64,000 nucleotides of DNA, taken from positions 246,001-310,000 of the forward strand of contig CANTUT010000620.1 in the NCBI GenBank assembly GCA_947687605.1, read 5' to 3'. Positions 55,636 through 64,000 of the stretch are shown here, piece after piece. The stretch's first letter is position 1. Each line of letters opens with the position of its first letter. The position numbers and the translations under genes are program-made. The stretch comes from Reutealis trisperma (lineage: Eukaryota > Streptophyta > Magnoliopsida > Malpighiales > Euphorbiaceae). The notes beneath the pieces were generated by a model, which did no database searches, was not told the origin of the DNA, and saw nothing but the letters and a program-made list of their open reading frames with translations.

Positions 55636-57535
55636 TGTGAGGCCTCGCCCGAGCACCCGGTCTGATATGCTAAAAAGGACTCGAAAATGCCCATTTGGAG
55701 AAACATCACGATGGGAACTCACTATGAGTTTAGACAATTGTATTTTGTAAGTTGTAATTTGCAAAAGGAGTCGATACTTTTATTTTGTTTATTTTAGTTG
55801 GGAAAATTAAAAGAAAAACCCAATTTGATTGAATCCAAAATTAAACCATTTATCCTAATAAAAAGCACTAGTCCTCGAATGATTAAAGAGGGCTCAGGGA
55901 CTAGGTTTTGGTTAAAACAATACAAAAAAATTAGTTTGACTTAAATATAAAATAGCTTTTAAAAAGAAGTTTTTATGCATGCATGAATAGATATAATATA
56001 ATGTATGAAACAAATACATGGCGAATATGAGATAATGACAATTATAAAATGCAAAAAATAAAGAAAAACTACTTAAAACTATTACAAGTTAAAATATCAA
56101 AATCAGGGGATCTTTCCTCTAACCCTTATGAGTTTTAGGAAAAGCACACATTCCTCAAATATAATATAAACAAATAAAAATAATAATAAAAAAGAATTAA
56201 AGTTTCAACTTTTATTTAAGAAAAGCAATTTCAACCCTAAACTATGTGAAAAAGATGATAAAGAGAAGAAGTTGTTAATTTTAGCGGAGTTGAATGCCTT
56301 AGAGACGACAAACTTGCGTATCTCTTTGAATGGGAATCAAACCCCATGCAGTTCTTTCTTCTTGAGAAGGAGGGATTTTTAAGTCATTGCCTTTGTTATC
56401 ATGTTTTGATTGATTTTAAGGGCTTAGGGGATTTGTTAATTAGGTCAGATTTTAATTAACAAAAATTATATCTTTTCATATTTAGATCTTGAAATTGGAA
56501 TTGAAAAAGGAAAAGGAAAGAACTTTTACCTTTGGCTTTCAATAGCGAGGAACGTAGGGAGCAAGCTTAGCACCAGATCTAAGTTACACCTTAACTTAGG
56601 GATAACAGGAGCACTTCTTTTGGAAGAAGAACTCTTGAATAGTACAAACTCTTTTTAGAGAGACTTGAATCACACTTTTGCTTGAGAACCACGAATTCCC
56701 TTTTGAAAGAAATAACTTGAGTTGCACCCTTTTCTTGAGTAGGAAGCTTAGAGATAAGGTTTGAGGTGATTAGGAGGATTATGAATAGGGTTTTGAGATG
56801 ATTAAAAGGCTTGGGAATAAGGTCTAAGACAATTAGGAGGCTTGGGAATAAGGTTTGAGGTGATTAGGAAGCTTAGAGATAAGTTTTGAGGTGATTAGGA
56901 GGAAGTTTTGGAATGGGGTTTTAGAGATTTGGAGGTTTAGAAAAAGGGTTTTGATGATTAGAAAACTTATGAATAAGGTTTAGAAAGCTTTATGGAGAGT
57001 ATAGAAGTATATATTTGTGTGTAAAAGTGGTTAAGAGGTGTAAGATATTTATAGGGGAAGTTTGGGGCTCAAAACTATGAATTTTCGGTGTGGGAACCAT
57101 GAAAAATGCACTGCGGTAATTTTTCCTAGGCTGCGGTAACTGCAAAGGGCTTTATGGTAATCGCAGGGCCAAATGTAGTAGCCAATTGGCTACTACAAGG
57201 ACCTCTGTGTAATCATAGCGAAGGCTATGATAACCTTAGCCGTCTGCGGTAACCCCAGCCGCTTGCGAGTTGCCGCAACCGGCCTGTAGGTTGCCACAGC
57301 TCTTTTTTAGTATGTTCTCATTCGTTTTTTATCCGATTTGAGCCTAGTTTGATTCTATAGGTTTGTAATTAAGTGCTAATCATTTAAAAGTTCAAGTTTC
57401 AAGAAATTTATTTTTCAATGGGGCACTACCCCCTTGACCCCTCTTCGCTAACCAGCTAGTGAGACCGCCGTATGCGTAGCGCATGAATCTTAGTAAGTAT
57501 TAAGCTGCGGTCAGATCCTAAGGGTGCAAGTCACA
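55636..57535 (-). mobile_element. Family-F LTR, closest to the 1.9-kb solo LTR
   Basis: Plus orientation: TGTGAGGCCTCGCCCGAGC to GGTGCAAGTCACA. It matches the reverse complement of 1918-3766 in order and detail (for example ATAGCGAGGAACGTAGGGAG, GTTCTTCCTTCT and the GGTTTGAGGTGATTAGGA blocks). TATA box 57046-57053, hairpin motif 56311-56353 and GC-rich cassette 57090-57300 (minus strand). No target duplication is seen (GTAAT left, TTCTG right), no PBS or PPT abuts it, and about 10 bp near the right end are lost. It joins two unrelated relics, MULE on the left and gypsy gag on the right, which suggests a rearrangement. Confidence 0.8.
56770..56970 (-). repeat. Short tandem-like GAGGTGATTAGGAGGCTT units within the LTR
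   Basis: Plus-orientation strings such as AGGTTTGAGGTGATTAGGA, GGCTTGGGAATAAGG are repeated about seven times with ~28-35-bp spacing. The same block, reversed, lies in the 1.9-kb solo LTR (2480-2660), so it is a family trait of this LTR subtype. Confidence 0.7.
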
Positions 57536-57621
57536 TTCTGGTGTCTGTTTTGGGTATTGCCAACCAAGTCACATTGCCAGAAATTATCTATTGTCTGATG
57601 GCTAAAGAGTTTCTACCCAGG
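57536..57621 (+). pseudogene. Gag zinc-knuckle fragment of gypsy element H, left of the inserted solo LTR
   Basis: The frame reads CQPSHIARNYLLSDG, matching the end of a chromovirus gag knuckle (CxxCGQxGHIARDCPL) with the last Cys changed to Tyr. It continues after the solo LTR at 60372. Everything upstream in gag is absent, replaced by the family-F LTR. Confidence 0.6.
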
Positions 57622-57626
57622 GTTTT

Positions 57627-59657
57627 TGTAATGCCCAAGGTTTCCATAGCTCATTAGAGTTATAATAATTCCATAAAGTATAAATTTTTATTAGTATAGT
57701 ACCAATGATATAGTGATGGGATGAAAGAAACCCTTTTTGGTGCTAAGTGCATGATTGTGTATCTTTATAAAGTGTGAATGTTTATGTATATTTTATTGAA
57801 TTAATTTAAAGCAATATGTCTTAGTTTGAGTTTATTATGATATGGGAAGGTAGGATTTGAAATGCCAAGTGAAAGGGAAGGGAAAAAGTTATGAAAAAAT
57901 TTTGAGTTCAAAAAACGTGTTTGGATGGACTTGTTAATGGGTTTGGACTCAAGGCCCAAGCCCATGGAATGGCTAGCCCACCAAGGTTCAAATTTGGTAG
58001 GACCTAACTAAACTAAGGTTAGAATAAGTTAACTAAGAGTTAGGGTGAGGTTAGGTTAGGTTAGGTTAGTCACCATTTTGGATGATAGCCATCTTTGTTG
58101 ACTTTTGTCAACTTTAACACCTAAGCTAATCCACTTTTCCATCACCATGTCCATATACATTTTGGTAATTATGAAACTCATCATTATGGTGCCAAGTCAC
58201 CATACACCTAAGGGCAATCTTAACCATCCATCTTGATCAATCTTAACCATCCATCTTAGGCAAAAATGTGACCATTGATCTTGTGAGATTAAATCACTAC
58301 CATTGATTTCATTTACATATAAAGTGAAAATATGTAAATTCTTTTCATTTGTAACCTAGCATCAAAATTATATTCTCACCAAGGATTAAAACCTCTCAAC
58401 TTATTCTTCAACCTAGAATCAAATTTCAAGCATTTCAAGGTAAGGTTTTGTACTTAAATGATTTTTTCTTGGTTCTAGCTTAAGAATAATAGATTGCTAA
58501 TGATTATATGCCTTTTATTTGGTTTTATGGTTTGATTTTGGTGGAGGGATTTAAGGGAGGACTAGTTTTGCATGTTAGTTGAAGGAATATGAGGATGGGA
58601 GAAAATTTGGGGTTTAATAAGTGAGAGATAACAAAAAAAGCATGAGAAGATCAATGGTGGTTGGACAGCCATGGGTGGCCACATAGTTGGGATTCCAGCC
58701 ATGTGATAAGGACGAATTTAGAAATTCATCCAGTAGCCTCCCATGGGTGGAGGCACGGCTGAGGTTTCACCCGTGGGCAGTTATGTTTTTAGCCATATTT
58801 AAATAGTTTGTCCTAGTGTTTGTGACTTATTACTAGATTATTTCATTAACATTTTTATGAATTTCCTCATTTGTGATCCTATAATAAGATCATTGAGAAT
58901 TTAAAAGATATTAAATTAGCTTATGACATGTGTAAGTAAGGGGTAAATGATATGTGCATATGAAATAGTTGGAGTTTAGTTAGAAAGTTAAAGGAATAGA
59001 AATTGATGTACATTGTTTGGTTGTATTTGTAGAATCAAAAGGCAAAGGCATTGCTTAGGATACCGAGGAGCCTTGCTATAATTTGCGTTAAGTTTATCAA
59101 TATAGGAGCTAAGGAATAAGAGGTGAGTACTTAATAATATTTACAACTTGAGCTTTAAATATAAGCATAAATGTTAAATCATTTCCAATTTGAAATGCAT
59201 TGCAATTCTTTGGTAAGTATTATCTGCTTTATTGATTATTGAGCCAAAGTGAATCAAATATTCCTTTATGGCACTTGGACAAATGAGCCTATATTGCTTT
59301 GATCTTATAATGTGATCAATGATGAGAACCTAATTCTTATTGATATATTATCCATTGAATCATTTAGTGAATAGAAAGGAAAAACATTATAATGATACTA
59401 TGATAAGCAGAATACCCCTCTGATGTGGGGCAGTACATCAAACATTGTGCATAATGGTAATGGAACCATGGATAGGGTAAAGAATATCTGAACCTTAGTT
59501 GGGAAGGGTTTAAGGTCCCTAGTACATATGACCTGATCAGTTGTACGTGTGATGAGCTATATGGGAGTGAGCAAGGCGTATACCACCACTCGATTGATTA
59601 TAGGGGAAACATACCGTTTCCAAGAAAGGAATTATTATGCTAAAGATATAATATCTG

Positions 59658-59723
<66 letters not shown>

Positions 59724-60366
59724 GGGAAAATTGTTCCATAAGAATACTTTCTAACCCACTTTACTTTATTGCTATAAGGAATCACCTTTAAGCATACACC
59801 ATTGTTTAATCTTTATGATATTATTCTATACTCACTGACCTTTGTCTCATCCCATAGTTGTTATTTATTTTTAGGACCAGCTAATAAATCAAGAAGGTAA
59901 ATTCCAAGTTCTACGTCTTCACTTGGAAATTATATTGCTACTTTTGGTATTATGTTATATATACTATGTTGTATTTTGGAAGTTTCACTCTAGAGCTCTA
60001 TGGATTATTAAGGTCTGTAATAATGATATAATTTAGAATATTCATAGTATGTGTGTGTGGGTTGGTATTATCTTATTTTAGTCTAAGCACTTGAGTAGTA
60101 TATGAACAAGTTGTAATTAAATTACTGAAAAATGGAGTTCAAAAGCAATAAGCATGAAAATGGATTTAAAATGATAAATGTTTATCTTATGGATGATTGA
60201 TATGGTAATCGGTGATAAAGAATGGTTATTTTGGTTCCGATCTTGAGATAAAGGTAGCATGATTTTCTTCAGCAATTAATAACTTAAAAGAGAGTTCTAC
60301 GGGTTTACGTGACCTTACATCTCCATATGCCCTAGGACAGTCATGGCTTAAAGATGGGTCATGACA
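57627..60366 (+). mobile_element. Solo LTR of family G with 5-bp target duplication
   Basis: It starts TGTAATGCCCAAGG and ends GGGTCATGACA (2,740 bp). GTTTT flanks both sides (57622-57626 and 60367-60371). It aligns with the G copies at 5.6 and 9.25 kb, and the flanking gag reads through when it is removed. It has a GC-rich cassette at 58650-58795 (AGCCATGGGTGGCC, CCTCCCATGGGTGGAGG) that I do not see in the other two G copies. Confidence 0.9.
59659..59711. repeat. (TA)n microsatellite inside the family-G solo LTR
   Basis: TA run of about 26 units followed by (TATG)n. It gives artefactual Tyr-Ile frames on both strands. Confidence 0.93.
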
Positions 60367-60371
60367 GTTTT

Positions 60372-61146
60372 CCTTAGGGATTTATGGTCAGTATGGTGCA
60401 GCTGATGTGTACTTATATTTCCACTTAGTCTAGAGGGCAATTTAGTGGCCATTAGGGCCGTGGTTTTAGGGGTAAAGGTAGAGGACATAATTAGCACATG
60501 AGCTTGGGATATGCAGGAAGAGGTTAGAGTTAAGGTCTGGTTAAGGTTTTTGCTCTCACACATTAGGATGCCCAAGCTTCTAATTTAGTAGTTGTAGGTA
60601 CTATTTCTATTTGTTCTTTAAAAGCTCGTGTGTTACTAGATCCAGGTGCTACACACTCTTTTATGTCCCCCAGTTTCCCAATCAAACTTGATATAATGCC
60701 TGTTAGTCTTGAGTACCTATTATTGGTTGCCTCTCCAATGAGTGATTCCTTATAGGTGGATATAGTTTTTCTAGCGTGTCCTATTCTAGTTAAGGGTAGG
60801 ATCCTTCCTACTAATTTAATTCTGTAGCATGTGATGAAATTTGATGTAATACTAGGTATGGATTGGTTATCAACCCATTATGCTACACTCAATTATGACT
60901 GTAGTAAGGAAGTTATTTTTCATATACCTAGTGATATGGAGTTTTACTTTAGAGGAGATAAAGTGTGCCCCTTACAACTTTGTGTCAGCCATTAATGCAA
61001 GGAAGATATCACATTGTGGCTATCAATGTTACCTGGCTTTGGTCAGAGATGTGTCCAAAGAAGTTGGAAATATAACGGATGTGCTAGTGGAAAATGAATT
61101 TCTTGATGTATTTCCTGAAAAGCTTTTAGGCTTACCTCCAAAGTGA
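60372..61146 (+). pseudogene. Gag end and aspartic protease of gypsy element H
   Basis: After the gag tail (RVFALTH, stop, DAQAS) comes KARVLLDPGATHSFMSPSF (near 60624-60675), the chromovirus-type protease active site (VLFDPGATHSFI). Then FDVILGMDWLSTHYATLNYD, the conserved protease C-terminus, and VENEFLDVFPEKLLGLPPK, the linker that leads into RT. Several TAG/TAA codons occur. Processing of the polyprotein would be its role. Confidence 0.85.
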
Positions 61147-61860
61147 GAGATTGAGTTTTGTATCAATGTTGTACCTAGGACAAATCCCATATCTATGCCA
61201 CCTTATAGGATGGCACCTGCAAAACTCATGGAACTCAAAGAATAACTGCAAGATCTTTTGGACAAGTGATTTATTCAACCAAGTTTTTTGCCTTACGGTG
61301 CTCCAACATTATTTGTAAAGAAGAAGGATGGATCGATGCATCTTTGTATCAATTATAGATAGTTGAATAAGGTGACTATGAAGAATAAATATCCTCTTCC
61401 TTAGATTGATGATCTATTTGATCAACTTTCAAGTGCTAAATGTTTTTCCAAAATTGATCTCCGCTTGGGATACCATCAACTGAGGATTAGAAAGGAAGAT
61501 ATTCTAAAAATGACATTTCAGACTCAGTATTGTCATTATGAGCTTTTGGTGATGTCCTTTGGACTCATTAATGCACTTGTCATCTTTATGGATTTAATGA
61601 ATTGAGTATTTAAGCCATTCTTATATCATTTCATCATCATAGTTATCGATGACATTCTAGTGTATTCAAAGACTCCAGAAGAGCATGCTTAGCATTTAAG
61701 GATGGTTTTGCAAACCTTGAGGAATCATCAGTTGTACACTAAGTTTTCCAAATGCAAATTTTAGTTAGATAGCATAACCTTTTTGGGGCATGTGGTCAGT
61801 AAAGATGGGATTATTGTGGACTTTATAAAGGTGAAAATATCATAAATTGGCTAAGGCTTA
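61147..61860 (+). pseudogene. Reverse transcriptase of gypsy element H
   Basis: After a TGA that replaces the usual Arg before EIEF, the frame reads ISMPPYRMAPAKLMELKE, FLPYGAPTLFVKKKDGSMHL, YPLP then IDDLFDQLSSAKCFSKIDLR, LGYHQLRIRKEDILKMTF, VMSFGLINA and IIIVIDDILVYSKTPEEH. The VIDDIL block carries the catalytic Asp pair (usual YIDDIL). Blocks are in normal order and spacing. At least eight in-frame stops make it inactive. The wording is of the chromovirus (Tekay/Del-like) type. Confidence 0.9.
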
Positions 61861-62440
61861 CTGTAGTTACATAAGTTCACAATTTCCTGGGTTTATTAAC
61901 CTATTATTGCCACTTTGTTCAGAATTTCTCAAAGATTGTAGCCTCTTTGACCCGATTGACTCGGAAGAATGTCAAATTTTAGTAGACCGACGATTGTGAA
62001 GAAAGTTTTTAGAAGCTTAAGGATTGCCTTACTTCAGCCTCAGTATTGGCATTACCATCAGGTACTAGTGGATACACCATTTACTGTGATGCTTTAAGAG
62101 TGGATTTAGGGTGTGTGTTGATGCAACATGGTAGCGTGATTGCTTATGCCTCGTGTCAGCTAAAGAAACACAAGCAGAATTATTTTACCTATGATTTGGA
62201 AATGGCAGCCGTGATCTTTGCCTTAAAAATATGGTGACATTATTTATATGCCAAGACTTATGAGATTTATATAAACCATAAGAGGTTAAAGTACATATTT
62301 GATCAGAGAGATTTGAATTTAAGGCAAAAGAGGTGGATACAACTTCTTAAAAATTATGATTGTACCATTCTTTACCATCCTGGTAAAGCAAATATAATGG
62401 CTGATGCATTGAGCAGAAAATTTGCTGGCAGTTTGGCTTA
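61861..62440 (+). pseudogene. RNase H of gypsy element H
   Basis: The open part at 62046-62237 reads YCDALRVDLGCVLMQHGSVI, AYASCQLKKHKQNYFTYDLE and MAAVIFALKIW; canonical is YCDASxxGLGCVLMQxGxVIAYASRQL...YPTHDLELAAVVFALKIW. After a TGA for Arg it goes on with KYIFDQRDLNLRQKRWIQLL, DYDC-like NYDCTILYHPGKANIMADAL and SRK (62313-62430). The catalytic Asp and Glu positions are kept. Confidence 0.88.
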
Positions 62441-63480
62441 TATTGTGGTAGAGATGAGGCCTATATTTAAGGTGTTATTAGAGCTATTTGATGATGGATT
62501 ATGGTTAGAAGTGCACAATTTTAGGGTATTGTTAGCTCATTTTAAGGTACGTTCAGTGTTAGTGGAAAGGATTAAAGTTGCTCATAGGCAGGATCCATAG
62601 TTGTGTAAAATTATGGAAGAAGTACAAGAAGATAATTCAAGAGACTTCATAATATACAATAATGGCATGCTATGACATGGTTCTCAGTTATACATTCCAA
62701 ATGTGGATAATTTAAGAAAAAAGATTATGGAAGATGCATGCCTTGCAGCATATAATATGCATCCTAGTTCCACCAAGATGTATTGTGACTTAAAGCACAT
62801 TTATTAGTGGAATGATATGAAGAAAGATATTGCAAAATTTATTTTTTTAGATGTTAAACTTTCTAGCAAGTGAAGTTGAAGCATTAGAAACCATCTGGGT
62901 TATTACAGCCTATCCCAATTCTTGAGTGGAAATAGGAAAGGATCATCATGGATTTTGTGACTGGCTTAGCTAAGACTATTGCATGATATGACTCTATATG
63001 GGTTATAGTGGACCAATTAACCAAGTCGGCATATTTCATTCCTATGAAAGTCAAATATTTTGTGGCAAGATATGCCAAGCTATGTGTGGAGAAAATAGTT
63101 TATCTTCATAGAGTTCCAAGCTATATGTGGAGAAGATAGTCTATCTTCATGGAGTTCCAATCTCTATCGTGTTTGATAGAGGCCCCTAGTTCACTTTCAG
63201 GTTTTGGAAATCTTTATAAGCTGCTTTGGGTACAAGGTTAGACTTCAGTATGGCATTTCATTCTCAAACTGATTGTTAAACTAAAAGAATGATTCAAACT
63301 TTAGTGGATATGCTTTGAATGCATATCTTTGATTTTAGAGGCCAGTGGGACTCGCATCTACCATTAATTAAGTTTGGTTATAACAATAGTTACCATGTTA
63401 GTATCAGGATGGCACGTACAAGGCTTTATATGGTAGAAATTGTAGATCCCCAATTTGTTAGGAAGAAGTTGGTGAGCGGC
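62441..63480 (+). pseudogene. Integrase zinc-binding and catalytic region of gypsy element H, badly decayed
   Basis: Traces of the HHCC region (AYNMHPSSTKMYCDLKHIY) and of the core (IIMDFVTGLAKT, DSIWVIVDQLTKSAYFIPMK, VPISIVFDRGP, FHSQTDC) are readable in switching frames; the Asp residues of MDFVTGL, VDQLTK and VFDRG are visible. Part of the CC pair is lost near 62860. A ~48-bp tandem duplication lies at 63071-63165. Confidence 0.8.
63071..63165 (+). repeat. ~48-bp tandem duplication inside the integrase remnant
   Basis: CCAAGCTATGTGTGGAGAAA, ATAGTTTATCTTCATAGAGTT is followed at once by a second copy CCAAGCTATATGTGGAGAAG, ATAGTCTATCTTCATGGAGTT. Five or six transitions separate the copies. 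One copy matches the expected protein (LCVEKIVYLHGVP). Confidence 0.8.
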
Positions 63481-64000
63481 AATTCGTCGGACTAGATTTG
63501 GTTCAAATCACTTTAGAGAAGGTTCCTATAATTCGAGAATTGCTAAAGGTTGCCTTTAGTAAGCAGAAAAGTTATGCAGACCCTAGGTATAAGGATATTT
63601 CTTTCAATATGGGTGATTTTGCGTACTTAAAGATTTCTCCTATAAAAGGTGTGATGAGATTTGGCAAAAAGGCAAAGTTGGTGCCAAGGTATATTGGTCC
63701 ATATTTAATTATTGAGCGAGTTGGAGTTATTGCATATCGATTTGATTTACTATTAGACCTCTCTCATCTCCATCTTGTATTTCATATCTTTATGTTGAGA
63801 AAGTATGTTCCTGATCCCTCCCACATTTTGCAACCTGAAGATGTTTATATTTATGAAAATTTACCTTACAGAGAGATTCTTGTAGCTGTAATGGATTTTT
63901 AGATTCGCAAGCTTCATTATAAGGAAATTCCTATAGTAAAGGTTATGTGGCGGAACACAACATTGAGGAGTGCATGTGGGAAGTAGAGTATGAGATGAGA
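63481..64000 (+). pseudogene. Integrase C-terminal region of element H, running off the window
   Basis: The 134-residue open part (63498-63902) reads KQKSYADPRYKDISFNMGDF, AYLKISPIKGVMRFGKKAKL, VPRYIGPYLIIERVGVIAYR and LSHLHLVFHIFMLRKYVPDP, the GPY/F module and the HVSMLRKYVPDPSH block typical of chromovirus integrases. After a TAG for Gln come IRKLHYKEIPIVKVMWR and a WEVEYEMR-like end. A chromodomain or 3' LTR would lie beyond the window. Confidence 0.87.

Noticed and set aside
55115..55750. Leu/Pro/Thr-rich open frames on the plus strand
   Set aside because: They are the antisense of the MULE Gly-rich minisatellite and acidic segment, which carry clear domain homology on the minus strand.
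59537..59791. Overlapping 80-codon frames on both strands with Tyr-Ile repeats
   Set aside because: Artefact of the (TA)n run within the family-G solo LTR.
57627..60366. 5' LTR of gypsy element H
   Set aside because: GTTTT duplications flank it, no PBS follows, and gag sequence continues across it; it is a solo LTR inserted in H.

Overview
The window looks like a dicot plant nuclear chromosome: it is AT-rich, gene-poor and packed with decayed LTR retrotransposons. It carries one clear intron-rich plant housekeeping-type gene (a WAT1/nodulin-MtN21-like transporter), a plant-style GRF zinc-finger gene and a MuDR-type transposase relic. No tRNA, rRNA, CRISPR array or bacterial/viral gene organisation was seen.

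Layout. 1-4.2 kb: a minus-strand Ty1/copia element (186-bp 5' LTR, PBS, gag with two zinc knuckles, protease, start of integrase), split by a 1.85-kb solo gypsy LTR with a perfect 5-bp target duplication. 5.3-11.8 kb: two copies of a ~3-kb gypsy-type LTR (family G). 11.8-17.9 kb: two plus-strand partial elements of family F (LTR, leader, gag-only, Tat/Ogre-like), the second with an LTR deleted to 154 bp. 18.0-31.8 kb: an old minus-strand Tat-like element E (LTR, PBS, gag, protease, RT), whose gag is split by a complete 9.5-kb family-F element B with intact 5-bp target duplications and no pol. 32.0-36.8 kb: the 3' half of another family-F element (D). 36.8-41.4 kb: mostly featureless AT-rich DNA.

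41.5-49.4 kb, minus strand: a seven-exon gene that reconstructs, with canonical GT-AG introns, a 398-residue EamA/WAT1-related transporter; its introns hold a small non-autonomous copia-like element and a MULE-like MITE. 49.9-52.2 kb, plus strand: a single-CDS-exon GRF zinc-finger/coiled-coil/transmembrane-tail gene with a 5'-UTR intron, flanked by candidate MULE-type inverted repeats, with a gypsy tail/LTR fragment inside. 52.9-55.6 kb, minus strand: a MULE transposase pseudogene that still has a recognisable intron and begins in a 39-bp coding minisatellite, cut by a family-F LTR (55.6-57.5 kb). 57.5-64.0 kb, plus strand: a chromovirus-like gypsy element H (gag knuckle, protease, RT, RNase H, integrase), with a 2.74-kb solo LTR inserted in its gag with a perfect 5-bp target duplication.

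No conventional multi-gene system was found. The most unusual signals are in the repeats: (i) each LTR carries its own GC-rich, palindrome-rich cassette in a similar place upstream of the TATA box, in at least three LTR families; (ii) a conserved CTACGT...ACGTAG hairpin motif lies downstream of the TATA box in six family-F LTRs, with a related motif inside element B; (iii) tandem-repeat arrays next to the 3' LTR differ between related elements; and (iv) a GRF zinc-finger gene may have been captured by a MULE. Family names rest on motifs read by eye; no database search was possible.
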